Positions 1-5,963 are shown, numbered from the stretch's first letter. The stretch: DNA of 5,963 bases from Betaproteobacteria bacterium (GCA_009921765.1 RFXC01000240.1:1-5963), one strand, 5' to 3'. Translations and numbers: made by a program. The notes: generated by a model not told the origin, from the letters alone.

Positions 1-600
1 GTGCTGGGCGGTATTTACGGTGGGGTGTTCACGCCCACCGAGGCTGGAGCGGCGGGCGCGCTGGGTGCGCTCGCGATCGCCGGATGGCGGCGCAGCCTCG
101 ATCGCAAAAGTCTGTGGGGCGTGCTGGTGGAAAGCGGGCATGTATCCGTGGGGATCCTGTTCCTGCTGATGGCTGCGAGCCTCTATTCGCGCATGCTCAC
201 CATGGCCGGGGTGCCGGGGATGATGGCCTCCTGGATCTCAGAACTTGGTGCGGGCCCCTATGGATTCTTTCTGGCCTACGTGATTTGCCTGCTGATCCTG
301 GGCATGTTTCTCGACTCGGTATCGATTCTGCTGATCGTCACGCCCATTGCAGTGCCGATCGCGAAGAGCTTCGGCATTGACCTGGTGCATTTCGGAATCG
401 TATCCATCGTGGCAGTCGAGATCGGCCTCCTCACGCCCCCCTTCGGCCTTTCGGTCTTTGCGGTGCAAAGCGCCATCGGAGTCGACCGCATTCGGCTGGA
501 AACAATCTTCGCGGGGTCGCTGCCCTTCGTTGCCACGATGTTCACCGTATTGTGGCTGCTGATCTTCTTCCCTTCTCTATCCACCTGGCTCGCCTACTGA
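1..600 (+). CDS. TRAP transporter large permease subunit (DctM family), C-terminal part, truncated by window edge
   Basis: This is the C-terminal part of the large, channel-forming inner-membrane subunit of a tripartite ATP-independent periplasmic (TRAP) transporter. Such systems import organic acids or related solutes using an ion gradient, together with a periplasmic binding protein and a small DctQ subunit. Seen in the 199 residues: the family motif GGIYGGVFTPTEAGA near residues 3-17, LD at 104-105 followed by a hydrophobic, proline-containing segment (IVTPIAVPIA), and the conserved LLTPPFG at 144-149. Several long hydrophobic stretches fit membrane helices, ending in a last helix near residues 175-192. 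DctM proteins are usually a little over 420 residues, so about half is missing. The GTG at base 1 is an internal valine codon and not the start. The TGA stop is at 598-600. The next gene follows on the same strand after 40 bases, so the two are probably co-transcribed. The substrate cannot be read from this subunit. Confidence 0.93.
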   Translation: MLGGIYGGVFTPTEAGAAGALGALAIAGWRRSLDRKSLWGVLVESGHVSVGILFLLMAASLYSRMLTMAGVPGMMASWISELGAGPYGFFLAYVICLLILGMFLDSVSILLIVTPIAVPIAKSFGIDLVHFGIVSIVAVEIGLLTPPFGLSVFAVQSAIGVDRIRLETIFAGSLPFVATMFTVLWLLIFFPSLSTWLAY

Positions 601-624
601 GGCTGGGCCAACGTCATTCGATTC

Positions 625-630
625 AAGGAG
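625..630 (+). promoter_or_regulatory. Ribosome binding site of the dienelactone hydrolase gene
   Basis: AAGGAG lies 10 bases upstream of the ATG at 641, inside the 40-base gap after the transporter stop. It supports that ATG as the start. No promoter-like element is evident in the short gap, which favours read-through from the transporter gene. Confidence 0.75.
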
Positions 631-640
631 TCGCAGCACC

Positions 641-1336
641 ATGAGAACCGAAAGCGTGAAGATCCCGATGCGTGATGGCGTGATGGGTGCGCACATCGCC
701 TGGCCCGACAGGACACCAGCCGGCGCCATCATCGCCATCATGGAGATCTGGGGGGTCAACGACACCATGCGACGGCATGCGCAGGAGTTCGCTGAGGCGG
801 GCTTCATCTGCCTGGTGCCCGATCTGTTCTGGCGCCAGGAGCCCGGGGTAGAGCTTTACGACCGCAACCCCGAGGATGTGCGAAAGGCGTTCGACCTCTA
901 CTACGATTTTGACTACGACCTTGGCGTGCGCGACATGGAAGACACCATGGCGTATCTGCGCAAGATTCAGGGCGGCAATGGCAAGGTGGGAAGCGTCGGC
1001 TACTGCCTGGGCGGAAAGCTCTGCTACCTCATGTGCTGCCGCACCGAGATCGACTGCGCGGTGGCCTATTACGGTACCTACATCGAGCACAACATTCGTG
1101 AGGCACCAACACTCCATCGTCCATTCATGTTGCATATGGCCATGAAGGACCGCTGGGTACAGGCCGAGGTCAATGAACTGCTCGAGCGACGCCTGTCACC
1201 GAACCCTCTCGTCACGATTCACAAGTACCCCGAGGCCGACCATGCCTTCGCGAGGCATGGCGGGCGCACCTGGAGAGAGGCCGAGGCAAATGAGGCGCTG
1301 GCGCACTCGGTGGACTTTTTCTCGAAGTATCTGTAG
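641..1336 (+). CDS. Dienelactone hydrolase family protein (alpha/beta hydrolase)
   Basis: This is a soluble cytoplasmic alpha/beta hydrolase of the dienelactone hydrolase (carboxymethylenebutenolidase) family. The best-known members open dienelactone to maleylacetate in chloroaromatic degradation, and many others have unknown ester or lactone substrates. At 231 residues it is close to the roughly 236 of characterised enzymes. The catalytic set is present: Cys122 in GYCLGG (120-125), Asp170 in the AMKD segment, and His201 in EADHAF. Glu35, in MEIWGVND, matches the glutamate that interacts with the cysteine in the family, and it leads into the typical region ending LVPDLFW. The cysteine nucleophile separates it from ordinary serine hydrolases. 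There is no signal peptide. A good ribosome binding site fixes the start. It follows a TRAP permease by 40 bases, so a role on a transported compound or a derivative is a reasonable inference. No aromatic-ring cleavage genes are visible, so a specific chlorocatechol role should not be assumed. Confidence 0.92.
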   Translation: MRTESVKIPMRDGVMGAHIAWPDRTPAGAIIAIMEIWGVNDTMRRHAQEFAEAGFICLVPDLFWRQEPGVELYDRNPEDVRKAFDLYYDFDYDLGVRDMEDTMAYLRKIQGGNGKVGSVGYCLGGKLCYLMCCRTEIDCAVAYYGTYIEHNIREAPTLHRPFMLHMAMKDRWVQAEVNELLERRLSPNPLVTIHKYPEADHAFARHGGRTWREAEANEALAHSVDFFSKYL

Positions 1337-1356
1337 GGGGCTAAACGGCAATGATG

Positions 1357-1380
1357 GGGCCGCTTGCAATACAAGGGCCC
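1357..1380. terminator. Hairpin between convergent genes, candidate bidirectional terminator
   Basis: In the 78-base gap between two converging genes, bases 1357-1361 plus 1363-1366 pair with 1372-1375 plus 1376-1380. This forms a 9-bp stem with one bulged G at 1362 and the five-base loop CAATA. The outer five pairs are all G-C. There is no clear T run after it on either strand, so it is not a textbook intrinsic terminator. Its position about 20 bases past one stop codon and about 35 past the other fits a role in ending both transcripts or protecting their 3' ends. Confidence 0.5.
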
Positions 1381-1414
1381 GGAACGCGCCGGCAAGTCCC
1401 GCCAGTGACAGCGC

Positions 1415-2041
1415 TCAGGTGGTGCGGGCGATCGCGCCCGCCTCCCGCGCAAGCCGTGCGATGCCCGCCCAGTCTCCACGTGCAATGAGATCGGCAGGGG
1501 CGATCCAGGTGCCGCCCACGCGCTCGCAATTCGGTTCACGCAGCCACTCGGCAAGCGTGTCAGCGCGTACGCCACCGGTGGGGATGAACCGCACATCCTG
1601 AAGCGGGCCCGCCATTGCGCGGAGCATGGCGATGCCCCCCGCCTGGGCCGCCGGAAAAAGTTTCAAGAGCTTGAAGCCCAGGGCGCGCGCGGCCATCACT
1701 TCAGACGGCGTCATCACCCCTGGAACGAACGGCAAGTGTGCGCGCAGCGCCGCCTCAGCGAGGGCGGGCGTGCATCCTGGCGAGAGCCCGAAAGTTGCAC
1801 CGGCATCGGCTGCCCGCCGCACATCGTCGCCATCAAGCAGCGTGCCGGCGCCCACGCAGATTGGCAGCGCGCGACGCGACAGCTCGGCAATGCCCGGGAG
1901 GCCGCCTGGGCGGCGGAGCGTGATCTCGATCACGTCGATGCCGCCTTCCAGAAGCGCTTCGGCAAGCGGCACCGCCTCCTCTGCAGCATTGATGGACACC
2001 ACCGGAACGACCCGTGAGCGAAACAACGGCAATTCAGTCAT
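1415..2041 (-). CDS. eda: 2-dehydro-3-deoxy-6-phosphogluconate (KDPG) aldolase
   Basis: This is the last enzyme of the Entner-Doudoroff pathway. It is a class I aldolase that splits KDPG into pyruvate and glyceraldehyde 3-phosphate in the cytoplasm. The 208 residues form a complete (beta/alpha)8 barrel of usual length (E. coli Eda has 213). Visible active-site features are Glu39 in VIEITLR, which matches the general acid/base Glu45 of E. coli, Arg43 just after it, and the Schiff-base lysine Lys127 in LLKLFPA, which matches Lys133. The constant offset of six supports the alignment. GAGT (64-67), SPG (87-89), VPGVMTPSE (106-114) and the phosphate-binding PTGGV (154-158) are also present. The gene starts with ATG 8 bases after the edd stop and has no evident ribosome binding site, so its translation probably depends on ribosomes arriving from edd. 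An aldolase for 2-dehydro-3-deoxy-6-phosphogalactonate belongs to the same family, but the edd neighbour makes KDPG the likely substrate. Confidence 0.96.
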   Translation of the reverse strand: MTELPLFRSRVVPVVSINAAEEAVPLAEALLEGGIDVIEITLRRPGGLPGIAELSRRALPICVGAGTLLDGDDVRRAADAGATFGLSPGCTPALAEAALRAHLPFVPGVMTPSEVMAARALGFKLLKLFPAAQAGGIAMLRAMAGPLQDVRFIPTGGVRADTLAEWLREPNCERVGGTWIAPADLIARGDWAGIARLAREAGAIARTT

Positions 2042-2049
2042 GACAGGGC

Positions 2050-3897
2050 TCAGGAAAGTAGCGCGGATGCACCGGCCTCAGTGGGCGATGCGTGCTCGCG
2101 AAACAGGGAGAACAGACCCCGGCCCAGCGAATCATCCGATTCGCGCGGCGACGGAACCCAGGGCTCGCGCAACTGCCATTCTGCCGCGTCCACCCGAACA
2201 TTGAGCATGCCCCGATCACAATCGAGCTCAATGAGATCGCCCTCGCGAAGACGCACGACAGGCCCTGCCGCCGCGCTGTCCGGGCTCAGATGAATCGCCG
2301 CCGGAATCTTGCCCGATGCGCCCGACATCCGGCCATCAGTGAGTAACGCCACCTTGAAACCCTGATCCTGGAGCGCGCCCAACAGTGGCGTGAGCTTGTG
2401 GAGTTCAGGCATCCCATTGCTTCGGGGGCCCTGGCCCCGCACCACAGCGACGAGATCGCGCTGCAACTCCCCACGCGCAAACCGCGCAGCAAGCTCCTCC
2501 TGGCTGCCGACCACCACCGCGGGTGCGGTCACCCGGCGATGTTCAGGCCTAACCGCCGATACCTTCACCACTGCACGACCCAGGTTGCCGGCAAGTACGC
2601 GCAGCCCGCCGTCCGGTGAAAACGCATGCTCCGCGGACCGCAACACCGACGTATCGCGGCTCGCGCCGGCTGGCTCCCAGACCAGTTCGCCCGCCTGGTT
2701 CAACACAGGCGAGACCGTGAAACGCTTGAACCCCGGGCCCAGCACCGTTTCCACGTCCTCGTGCATGAGGCCTGCGCGCAGCAGTTCGCTGATCAGCACC
2801 GGCATGCCTCCCGCAGCATGGAAATCGTTCACATCGGCCTGTCCGTTTGGATACACCTTGGCGAGCAACGGAACGGCCCCCGAGAGCTCGGCAAAGTCAT
2901 CCCAGTCGATCAGAATGCCGGCGGCGCGCGCCATCGCAACGAGATGAATGGTGTGATTGGTTGACCCGCCGCTTGCCAGCAGCCCAACCATGGCATTGAC
3001 AATCGAGCGCTCACTCACGATCGACCCGATCGACGACGCGGCGCGCCGGCTTCGGGTCAGTCGCACGAGGACTCGCACGGCCTCGAGATCGAGCACGCGG
3101 CGAAGCGCGGTGCCGGGATTGACAAAGGATGAGCCTGGCAGTTGCAGACCCATCGCCTCCAGGAGCATCTGGTTGGAATTGGCGGTGCCATAAAACGTAC
3201 AGGTGCCCTCGCCGTGGTAAGCGGCCTGCTCCGCCTTCAGCATGTCGTCCCGGCTCACCTGGCCCAACGCGTAGCGTTGCCGAATCGATGATTTTTCGAC
3301 ATTCGACAGCCCGGACGGCATGGGTCCAGCCGGAACAAAAAGCACCGGCAAATGGCCGAAGTGAAGCGCTCCCATCACCAGACCCGGCACGATCTTGTCG
3401 CAAACACCCAGCATGAGCGCGCCATCAAAGACATCATGGGAGAGCGCCACCGCGGTGGACATCGCAATGACATCACGCGAAAACAGCGAGAGCTCCATGC
3501 CCTCAAACCCCTGCGTGATGCCGTCACACATTGCGGGTACGCCCCCTGCCACCTGCGCAGTTGCACCGAGTTCGGCTGCTGCACGGCGCAGCATCTCGGG
3601 ATAGCGTTCGTAGGGCTTGTGAGCCGAGAGCATGTCGTTGTAGGCGGTCACCACGCCGAGATTGACCGCCCTGGGCGCGAGCGCGGCGAGCCGTTCGTTC
3701 ACCGGCATGGCCGCCAGCGCATGCGCCACATTGGCGCAGCCCATTCGCTGAACGCCGCGCGGACGCGCAGCCGTACGGGCGCAGAGCGCCAGATAAGCAG
3801 CGCGGCGCGTGCGGCTTCGGTCAATGATGCGCTGGGTGACCTTTTCAAGTACCGGATGGCGCGGCACCGCCTGCCCCGCTGACGACTCCGAGCCCAT
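2050..3897 (-). CDS. edd: 6-phosphogluconate dehydratase (Edd)
   Basis: Edd converts 6-phosphogluconate to KDPG, the committed Entner-Doudoroff step, using an oxygen-sensitive iron-sulfur cluster. It belongs to the IlvD/Edd dehydratase family. The 615 residues compare with 603 in E. coli. The three expected cluster cysteines are visible: Cys124 in MCDGITQG, Cys166 in GVCDKIVPG and Cys233 in GTCTFYGTANSNQ. The last motif, with FYGTAN, is characteristic of Edd as opposed to IlvD. SGGSTNH (309-315) and the active-site loop TDGRMSGASGK (520-530) are intact. The ATG at 3897 is preferred as the start: it shares its A with the zwf stop (TGATG), and GAGGAGG lies 10 bases upstream. An in-frame TTG one codon earlier (3900) is also possible and would add one residue. 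The protein is cytoplasmic. Sitting between zwf and eda, it makes the operon a direct route from glucose 6-phosphate to pyruvate, apart from the missing lactonase. Confidence 0.97.
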   Translation of the reverse strand: MGSESSAGQAVPRHPVLEKVTQRIIDRSRTRRAAYLALCARTAARPRGVQRMGCANVAHALAAMPVNERLAALAPRAVNLGVVTAYNDMLSAHKPYERYPEMLRRAAAELGATAQVAGGVPAMCDGITQGFEGMELSLFSRDVIAMSTAVALSHDVFDGALMLGVCDKIVPGLVMGALHFGHLPVLFVPAGPMPSGLSNVEKSSIRQRYALGQVSRDDMLKAEQAAYHGEGTCTFYGTANSNQMLLEAMGLQLPGSSFVNPGTALRRVLDLEAVRVLVRLTRSRRAASSIGSIVSERSIVNAMVGLLASGGSTNHTIHLVAMARAAGILIDWDDFAELSGAVPLLAKVYPNGQADVNDFHAAGGMPVLISELLRAGLMHEDVETVLGPGFKRFTVSPVLNQAGELVWEPAGASRDTSVLRSAEHAFSPDGGLRVLAGNLGRAVVKVSAVRPEHRRVTAPAVVVGSQEELAARFARGELQRDLVAVVRGQGPRSNGMPELHKLTPLLGALQDQGFKVALLTDGRMSGASGKIPAAIHLSPDSAAAGPVVRLREGDLIELDCDRGMLNVRVDAAEWQLREPWVPSPRESDDSLGRGLFSLFREHASPTEAGASALLS

Positions 3898-5360
3898 CAA
3901 CCCGCGGCCTCCTCATGCCAGGCGAGGCCCTCGGATGCGATCAGAGCCGACGCAGCGGCTGGCCCCCAACTGCCCGCAGCGTAGGGCTTGGGTGCCGCTC
4001 CAGAGTCATCCCAGGCGCGGACAATCGGATCGGCCCATGACCAGGCGGCCTCGAGCTCATCACGCCGCATGAAATGGGTGAGGCGCGAACGCGTGATGTC
4101 GACCAGCAGCCGCTCATAGGCTTCGGCTCGGCGCGTACTGAAGGCCTCGTGAAGATCGAGGTCAAGGGTAACCGGGCGGCGTCGCATTCCAGAGCCTGGC
4201 TCCTTCATGAGCATCTGCAGTTTGATGGACTCCTCGGGCTGCAGGCTGATGATCAGACGATTGGATTCGGTGTCGGCGTCGTCGAACGGCGAAAAAGGCG
4301 GACGCGCGAAATCGACAATCACCTCGGAGCGTCGAACCTGCAGGCGCTTTCCTGTGCGGAGAAAAATCGGTACGCCCGCCCATCTTGGATTGTTGATCTG
4401 GCAGCGAAGTGCAACAAAGGTTTCGGTGGCACTGCCCGCAGGCACTCCAGGCTCGGACAGATAGGCCGCAGCAGGCTCGCCATCCACGACACCCGCACGA
4501 TACTGGCCGCGCACCGTGTGGCGCATCACATCCTCGGGCGTCATGCGTTTGAGCGAACGCAGCACCTTGAGCTTTTCGTCGCGCACATCATCCGGATCGA
4601 GCGAGATCGGGGCTTCCATCGCAACGATGCAGAGCAATTGCAGCAGATGGTTCTGCACCATGTCGCGGAGCGCCCCCGTCCCGTCGTAAAAGGCCGCGCG
4701 CGACCCCACTCCCAGGGTCTCTGCCACCGTGATCTGTACGCTGCGGATGTAAGGCGCACGCCAGAGCGGCTCGAGAATCGCATTGCCAAAACGCAGCACC
4801 ATCAGGTTCTGGACGGTTTCCTTGCCCAGGTAGTGGTCAATACGATAGATACGGTTCTCGGCGAAGTGTCGCGATACCTGCTCGTTGATCGCACGCGCCG
4901 AAATCAGGTCGTGACCCAGCGGCTTTTCCAACACCACGCGTGCGTCGGCATCGATCAGGCCCGCGCCGTCCAGATTCGCGCAGATGGTGGTGAAGAGCGC
5001 GGGTGCGGTCGCGAGATAAAACACCCGTACCTCACCGGGTCGGGCGCCTGCGCCCAGGTTTCGGTACCCATTCGCGTCCGACGCGTCGAGTTCGACATAC
5101 TCGAGCTGGGCGATGAACCGCTGCCAGACCGCCTCGTCGACCGAACTCGACGCCTTCACCCTGGACCTTGCCGTTACCTGTTCACGGAACGCGTCGGTCG
5201 ACATCGCCTGCCGACCGGTAGCGATGATCCGGGTGTCCGGTCGGATGCGCTCATGCGCAAACGCCATGAAGAGCGCCGGCAGGAGCTTTCGGAACGACAG
5301 ATCCCCCGTGCCACCGAAAATGAAGATGGCAAGTGGGGAGGAGGGGGTGGGATCGGTCAT
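3897..5360 (-). CDS. zwf: Glucose-6-phosphate 1-dehydrogenase
   Basis: Zwf oxidises glucose 6-phosphate to 6-phospho-D-glucono-1,5-lactone with NADP+ or NAD+. It feeds the Entner-Doudoroff route and supplies reducing power in the cytoplasm. The 487 residues are the usual length. The N-terminal nucleotide-binding motif FGGTGDLSFRKLLPALF is at 15-31, EKPLGHD at 145-151, and the substrate-binding signature RIDHYLGKETVQN at 173-185. The catalytic histidine is His238 in DMVQNHLLQ. The C-terminal YAAGSWGP at 460-467 is also typical of the family. Start choice: the ATG at 5360 has GAGGG five bases upstream and gives a normal N-terminus. The in-frame TTG at 5372 would add four residues, lies upstream of that site and overlaps the previous gene, so I reject it. 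Cofactor preference cannot be decided by eye. The start is 8 bases after the stop of the putative carbohydrate-binding protein gene, and the stop overlaps the edd start by one base. Confidence 0.97.
   Translation of the reverse strand: MTDPTPSSPLAIFIFGGTGDLSFRKLLPALFMAFAHERIRPDTRIIATGRQAMSTDAFREQVTARSRVKASSSVDEAVWQRFIAQLEYVELDASDANGYRNLGAGARPGEVRVFYLATAPALFTTICANLDGAGLIDADARVVLEKPLGHDLISARAINEQVSRHFAENRIYRIDHYLGKETVQNLMVLRFGNAILEPLWRAPYIRSVQITVAETLGVGSRAAFYDGTGALRDMVQNHLLQLLCIVAMEAPISLDPDDVRDEKLKVLRSLKRMTPEDVMRHTVRGQYRAGVVDGEPAAAYLSEPGVPAGSATETFVALRCQINNPRWAGVPIFLRTGKRLQVRRSEVIVDFARPPFSPFDDADTESNRLIISLQPEESIKLQMLMKEPGSGMRRRPVTLDLDLHEAFSTRRAEAYERLLVDITRSRLTHFMRRDELEAAWSWADPIVRAWDDSGAAPKPYAAGSWGPAAASALIASEGLAWHEEAAG
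3908..3914 (-). promoter_or_regulatory. Strong ribosome binding site of edd, inside the end of zwf
   Basis: The minus strand reads GAGGAGG here, almost a perfect match to the anti-Shine-Dalgarno sequence. It lies 10 bases upstream of the edd ATG at 3897 (7 upstream of the alternative TTG at 3900). It sits within the last codons of zwf, where it encodes part of the EEAAG C-terminus. Edd therefore has both its own strong initiation signal and an overlapping stop/start. Confidence 0.8.
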
Positions 5361-5365
5361 CGAAA

Positions 5366-5370
5366 CCCTC
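5366..5370 (-). promoter_or_regulatory. Ribosome binding site of zwf, overlapping the stop codon of the upstream gene
   Basis: The minus strand reads GAGGG, five bases before the zwf ATG. The GA of this site is also the GA of the TGA stop (5371-5369) of the preceding gene. Ribosomes finishing the upstream gene therefore terminate exactly at the zwf initiation signal, an arrangement typical of translational coupling. The spacing is slightly short but workable. Confidence 0.6.
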
Positions 5371-5963
5371 AAACCGGCAGGACCCGGAAGGTCACATCAT
5401 CAAAATAGAAAGTCTTGTTTGAGCCAGTGGATCCAAAATCAAAAAACACTGACGCCATATCGAAGGTCCTGGCATGGTCGAGCGGCGAGGTGCCGACGAC
5501 AGGACTCGCGAAATTGAAGGTCAGATCCTGCCAGCCTGCAGCGGTCGTGTTCACCTGCGTTTCGACAGTCTTTGTGTTGTCTGCGATCGATTCAAGCTTG
5601 AGGCGCACTGGAATCCCGGCTGCAGGCGCCCAAACCTTCATCCCGACCGTTTCGCTGCCTGATGAAATCAGGTCGAAACCGGGTGTCTTCATGAAGGTGG
5701 TTCCCGCCCAGGTTTCAGCACCAGTTGCCTTGATGACTTTCGCCACTGAATTGGTGCTCACCACCGGATCGGCAGCGCGCGACGACACGGCATTTCCAAA
5801 GTCGCTCGAGCCCCCCAGCTGATAATCCGAATCGCCCGCATCGAAATCCACCGTTCGCGCCGAGGGAACGGCTGCAGGCGCCGCACCACCAATCGATACA
5901 TCGTCAACATAGAAGACCTTGCCCGTGCCCCCCGTACCAAAGTCGAAGAACACCGATGCCTTG
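5369..5963 (-). CDS. C-terminal end of a repeat-containing, probably exported carbohydrate-binding protein, truncated by window edge
   Basis: The reading frame is open to the window edge, with 197 complete codons visible. The GTG at 5953 is an internal valine, because the upstream codons K-A-S match the repeat register. Visible residues 1-24 are the end of one domain (ASVFFDFG, then FYVDDVSI). A small Ala/Pro/Gly linker follows (about 25-36), then a complete second domain (about 37-192) that contains AETWAGTTF (82-90) and ends with ASVFFDFG and FYFDDVTF. The composition is rich in Thr, Ser, Gly, Asp and aromatic residues and contains no cysteine, suggesting beta-sandwich modules outside the cytoplasm. 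From memory, modules with the AETWAGTTF and FFDFG...YFDDV pattern occur next to catalytic domains of secreted glycoside hydrolases such as laminarinase-like enzymes. The catalytic domain, if there is one, and any signal peptide lie beyond the window. No C-terminal sorting signal or anchor is seen. G+C by hand count is about 57%, apparently lower than in zwf-edd-eda. The gene is the apparent leader of the ED operon in this window. Confidence 0.75.
   Translation of the reverse strand, partial: KASVFFDFGTGGTGKVFYVDDVSIGGAAPAAVPSARTVDFDAGDSDYQLGGSSDFGNAVSSRAADPVVSTNSVAKVIKATGAETWAGTTFMKTPGFDLISSGSETVGMKVWAPAAGIPVRLKLESIADNTKTVETQVNTTAAGWQDLTFNFASPVVGTSPLDHARTFDMASVFFDFGSTGSNKTFYFDDVTFRVLPV
5433..5960 (-). 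repeat. Internal protein repeat with a period of 168 codons (504 bp)
   Basis: Bases 5433-5456 and 5937-5960 encode the same peptide ASVFFDFG, exactly 504 bases apart. They match at 19 of 24 positions, and all five differences are at third codon positions. The following residues also align (GKVFYVDDVSI with NKTFYFDDVTF). This shows tandem copies of one domain, of which one complete copy and the tail of another are in view. The silent divergence suggests an old duplication held by selection on the protein, not a recent copy. Confidence 0.85.

Noticed and set aside
623..1135. A 170-codon open frame on the minus strand opposite the dienelactone hydrolase gene
   Set aside because: The plus-strand frame has the complete catalytic triad and a ribosome binding site. 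The minus-strand frame has neither motifs nor a plausible initiation site.
641..1336. The dienelactone hydrolase-family enzyme as the missing 6-phosphogluconolactonase
   Set aside because: Known 6-phosphogluconolactonases belong to unrelated folds. This gene is on the opposite strand, in a unit with a transporter, and the only link is that both act on lactones.
1626..2204. A 192-codon open frame on the + strand across eda and the end of edd
   Set aside because: Its Arg/Ala/Ser/Pro-rich product has no domain, and it spans two convincing genes on the other strand.
2390..2947. A 185-codon open frame on the + strand inside edd
   Set aside because: It is antisense to a well-conserved part of Edd, and its composition is typical of a shadow frame.
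2050..3897. Dihydroxy-acid dehydratase (IlvD) or a sugar-acid dehydratase in place of Edd
   Set aside because: The GTCTFYGTANSNQ motif, the 615-residue length and the position between zwf and eda point to 6-phosphogluconate dehydratase.
5370..5372. TTG at 5372 as the zwf start
   Set aside because: It overlaps the previous gene's stop and lies upstream of the GAGGG site. The ATG at 5360 is correctly placed after that site and gives a normal N-terminus.
4074..5408. A 444-codon open frame on the + strand, antisense to zwf
   Set aside because: It lies almost wholly opposite zwf, whose protein has all family motifs. The antisense product is Arg/His-rich and low in complexity, with no recognisable domain. 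Long antisense frames are expected in G+C-rich genes.
5951..5953. GTG at 5953 as the start of the repeat protein
   Set aside because: The codons before it (K-A-S) continue the repeat in register, so the gene extends beyond the window.

Overview
This is ordinary, well-organised chromosomal DNA from a G+C-rich bacterium, most likely a proteobacterium (beta or gamma, with moderate to low confidence). The evidence is a TRAP-type transporter, a complete zwf-edd-eda set for the Entner-Doudoroff (ED) pathway, and strong third-position G/C preference. No RNA gene, CRISPR array, insertion sequence, prophage or attachment site is visible.

Layout. On the + strand, 1-600 is the C-terminal part of a TRAP transporter large permease (DctM family), cut by the window edge. 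It is followed after 40 bases by a complete dienelactone hydrolase-family gene (641-1336). These two point toward a minus-strand cluster, and the convergent junction (1337-1414) holds a good hairpin. Read in its own direction, the minus-strand cluster is: the C-terminal end of a multidomain, probably exported carbohydrate-binding protein (5963-5369, cut by the window edge), then zwf (5360-3897), edd (3897-2050) and eda (2041-1415). All junctions are 9 bases or less apart or overlapping, so this looks like one transcription unit whose promoter lies outside the window.

How the genes work together. Zwf oxidises glucose 6-phosphate to 6-phosphogluconolactone. After lactone hydrolysis, Edd dehydrates 6-phosphogluconate to KDPG, and Eda splits KDPG to pyruvate and glyceraldehyde 3-phosphate. 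No 6-phosphogluconolactonase gene lies between zwf and edd. The protein ahead of zwf carries repeats of a type I associate with polysaccharide-degrading secreted enzymes. That suggests extracellular glucan breakdown linked transcriptionally to intracellular glucose catabolism. This link is the most interesting point in the window, but it is an inference from a partial gene. The TRAP/dienelactone hydrolase pair looks like an unrelated organic-acid or lactone uptake and processing unit.

I see no convincing evidence of a wholly new biological system here.
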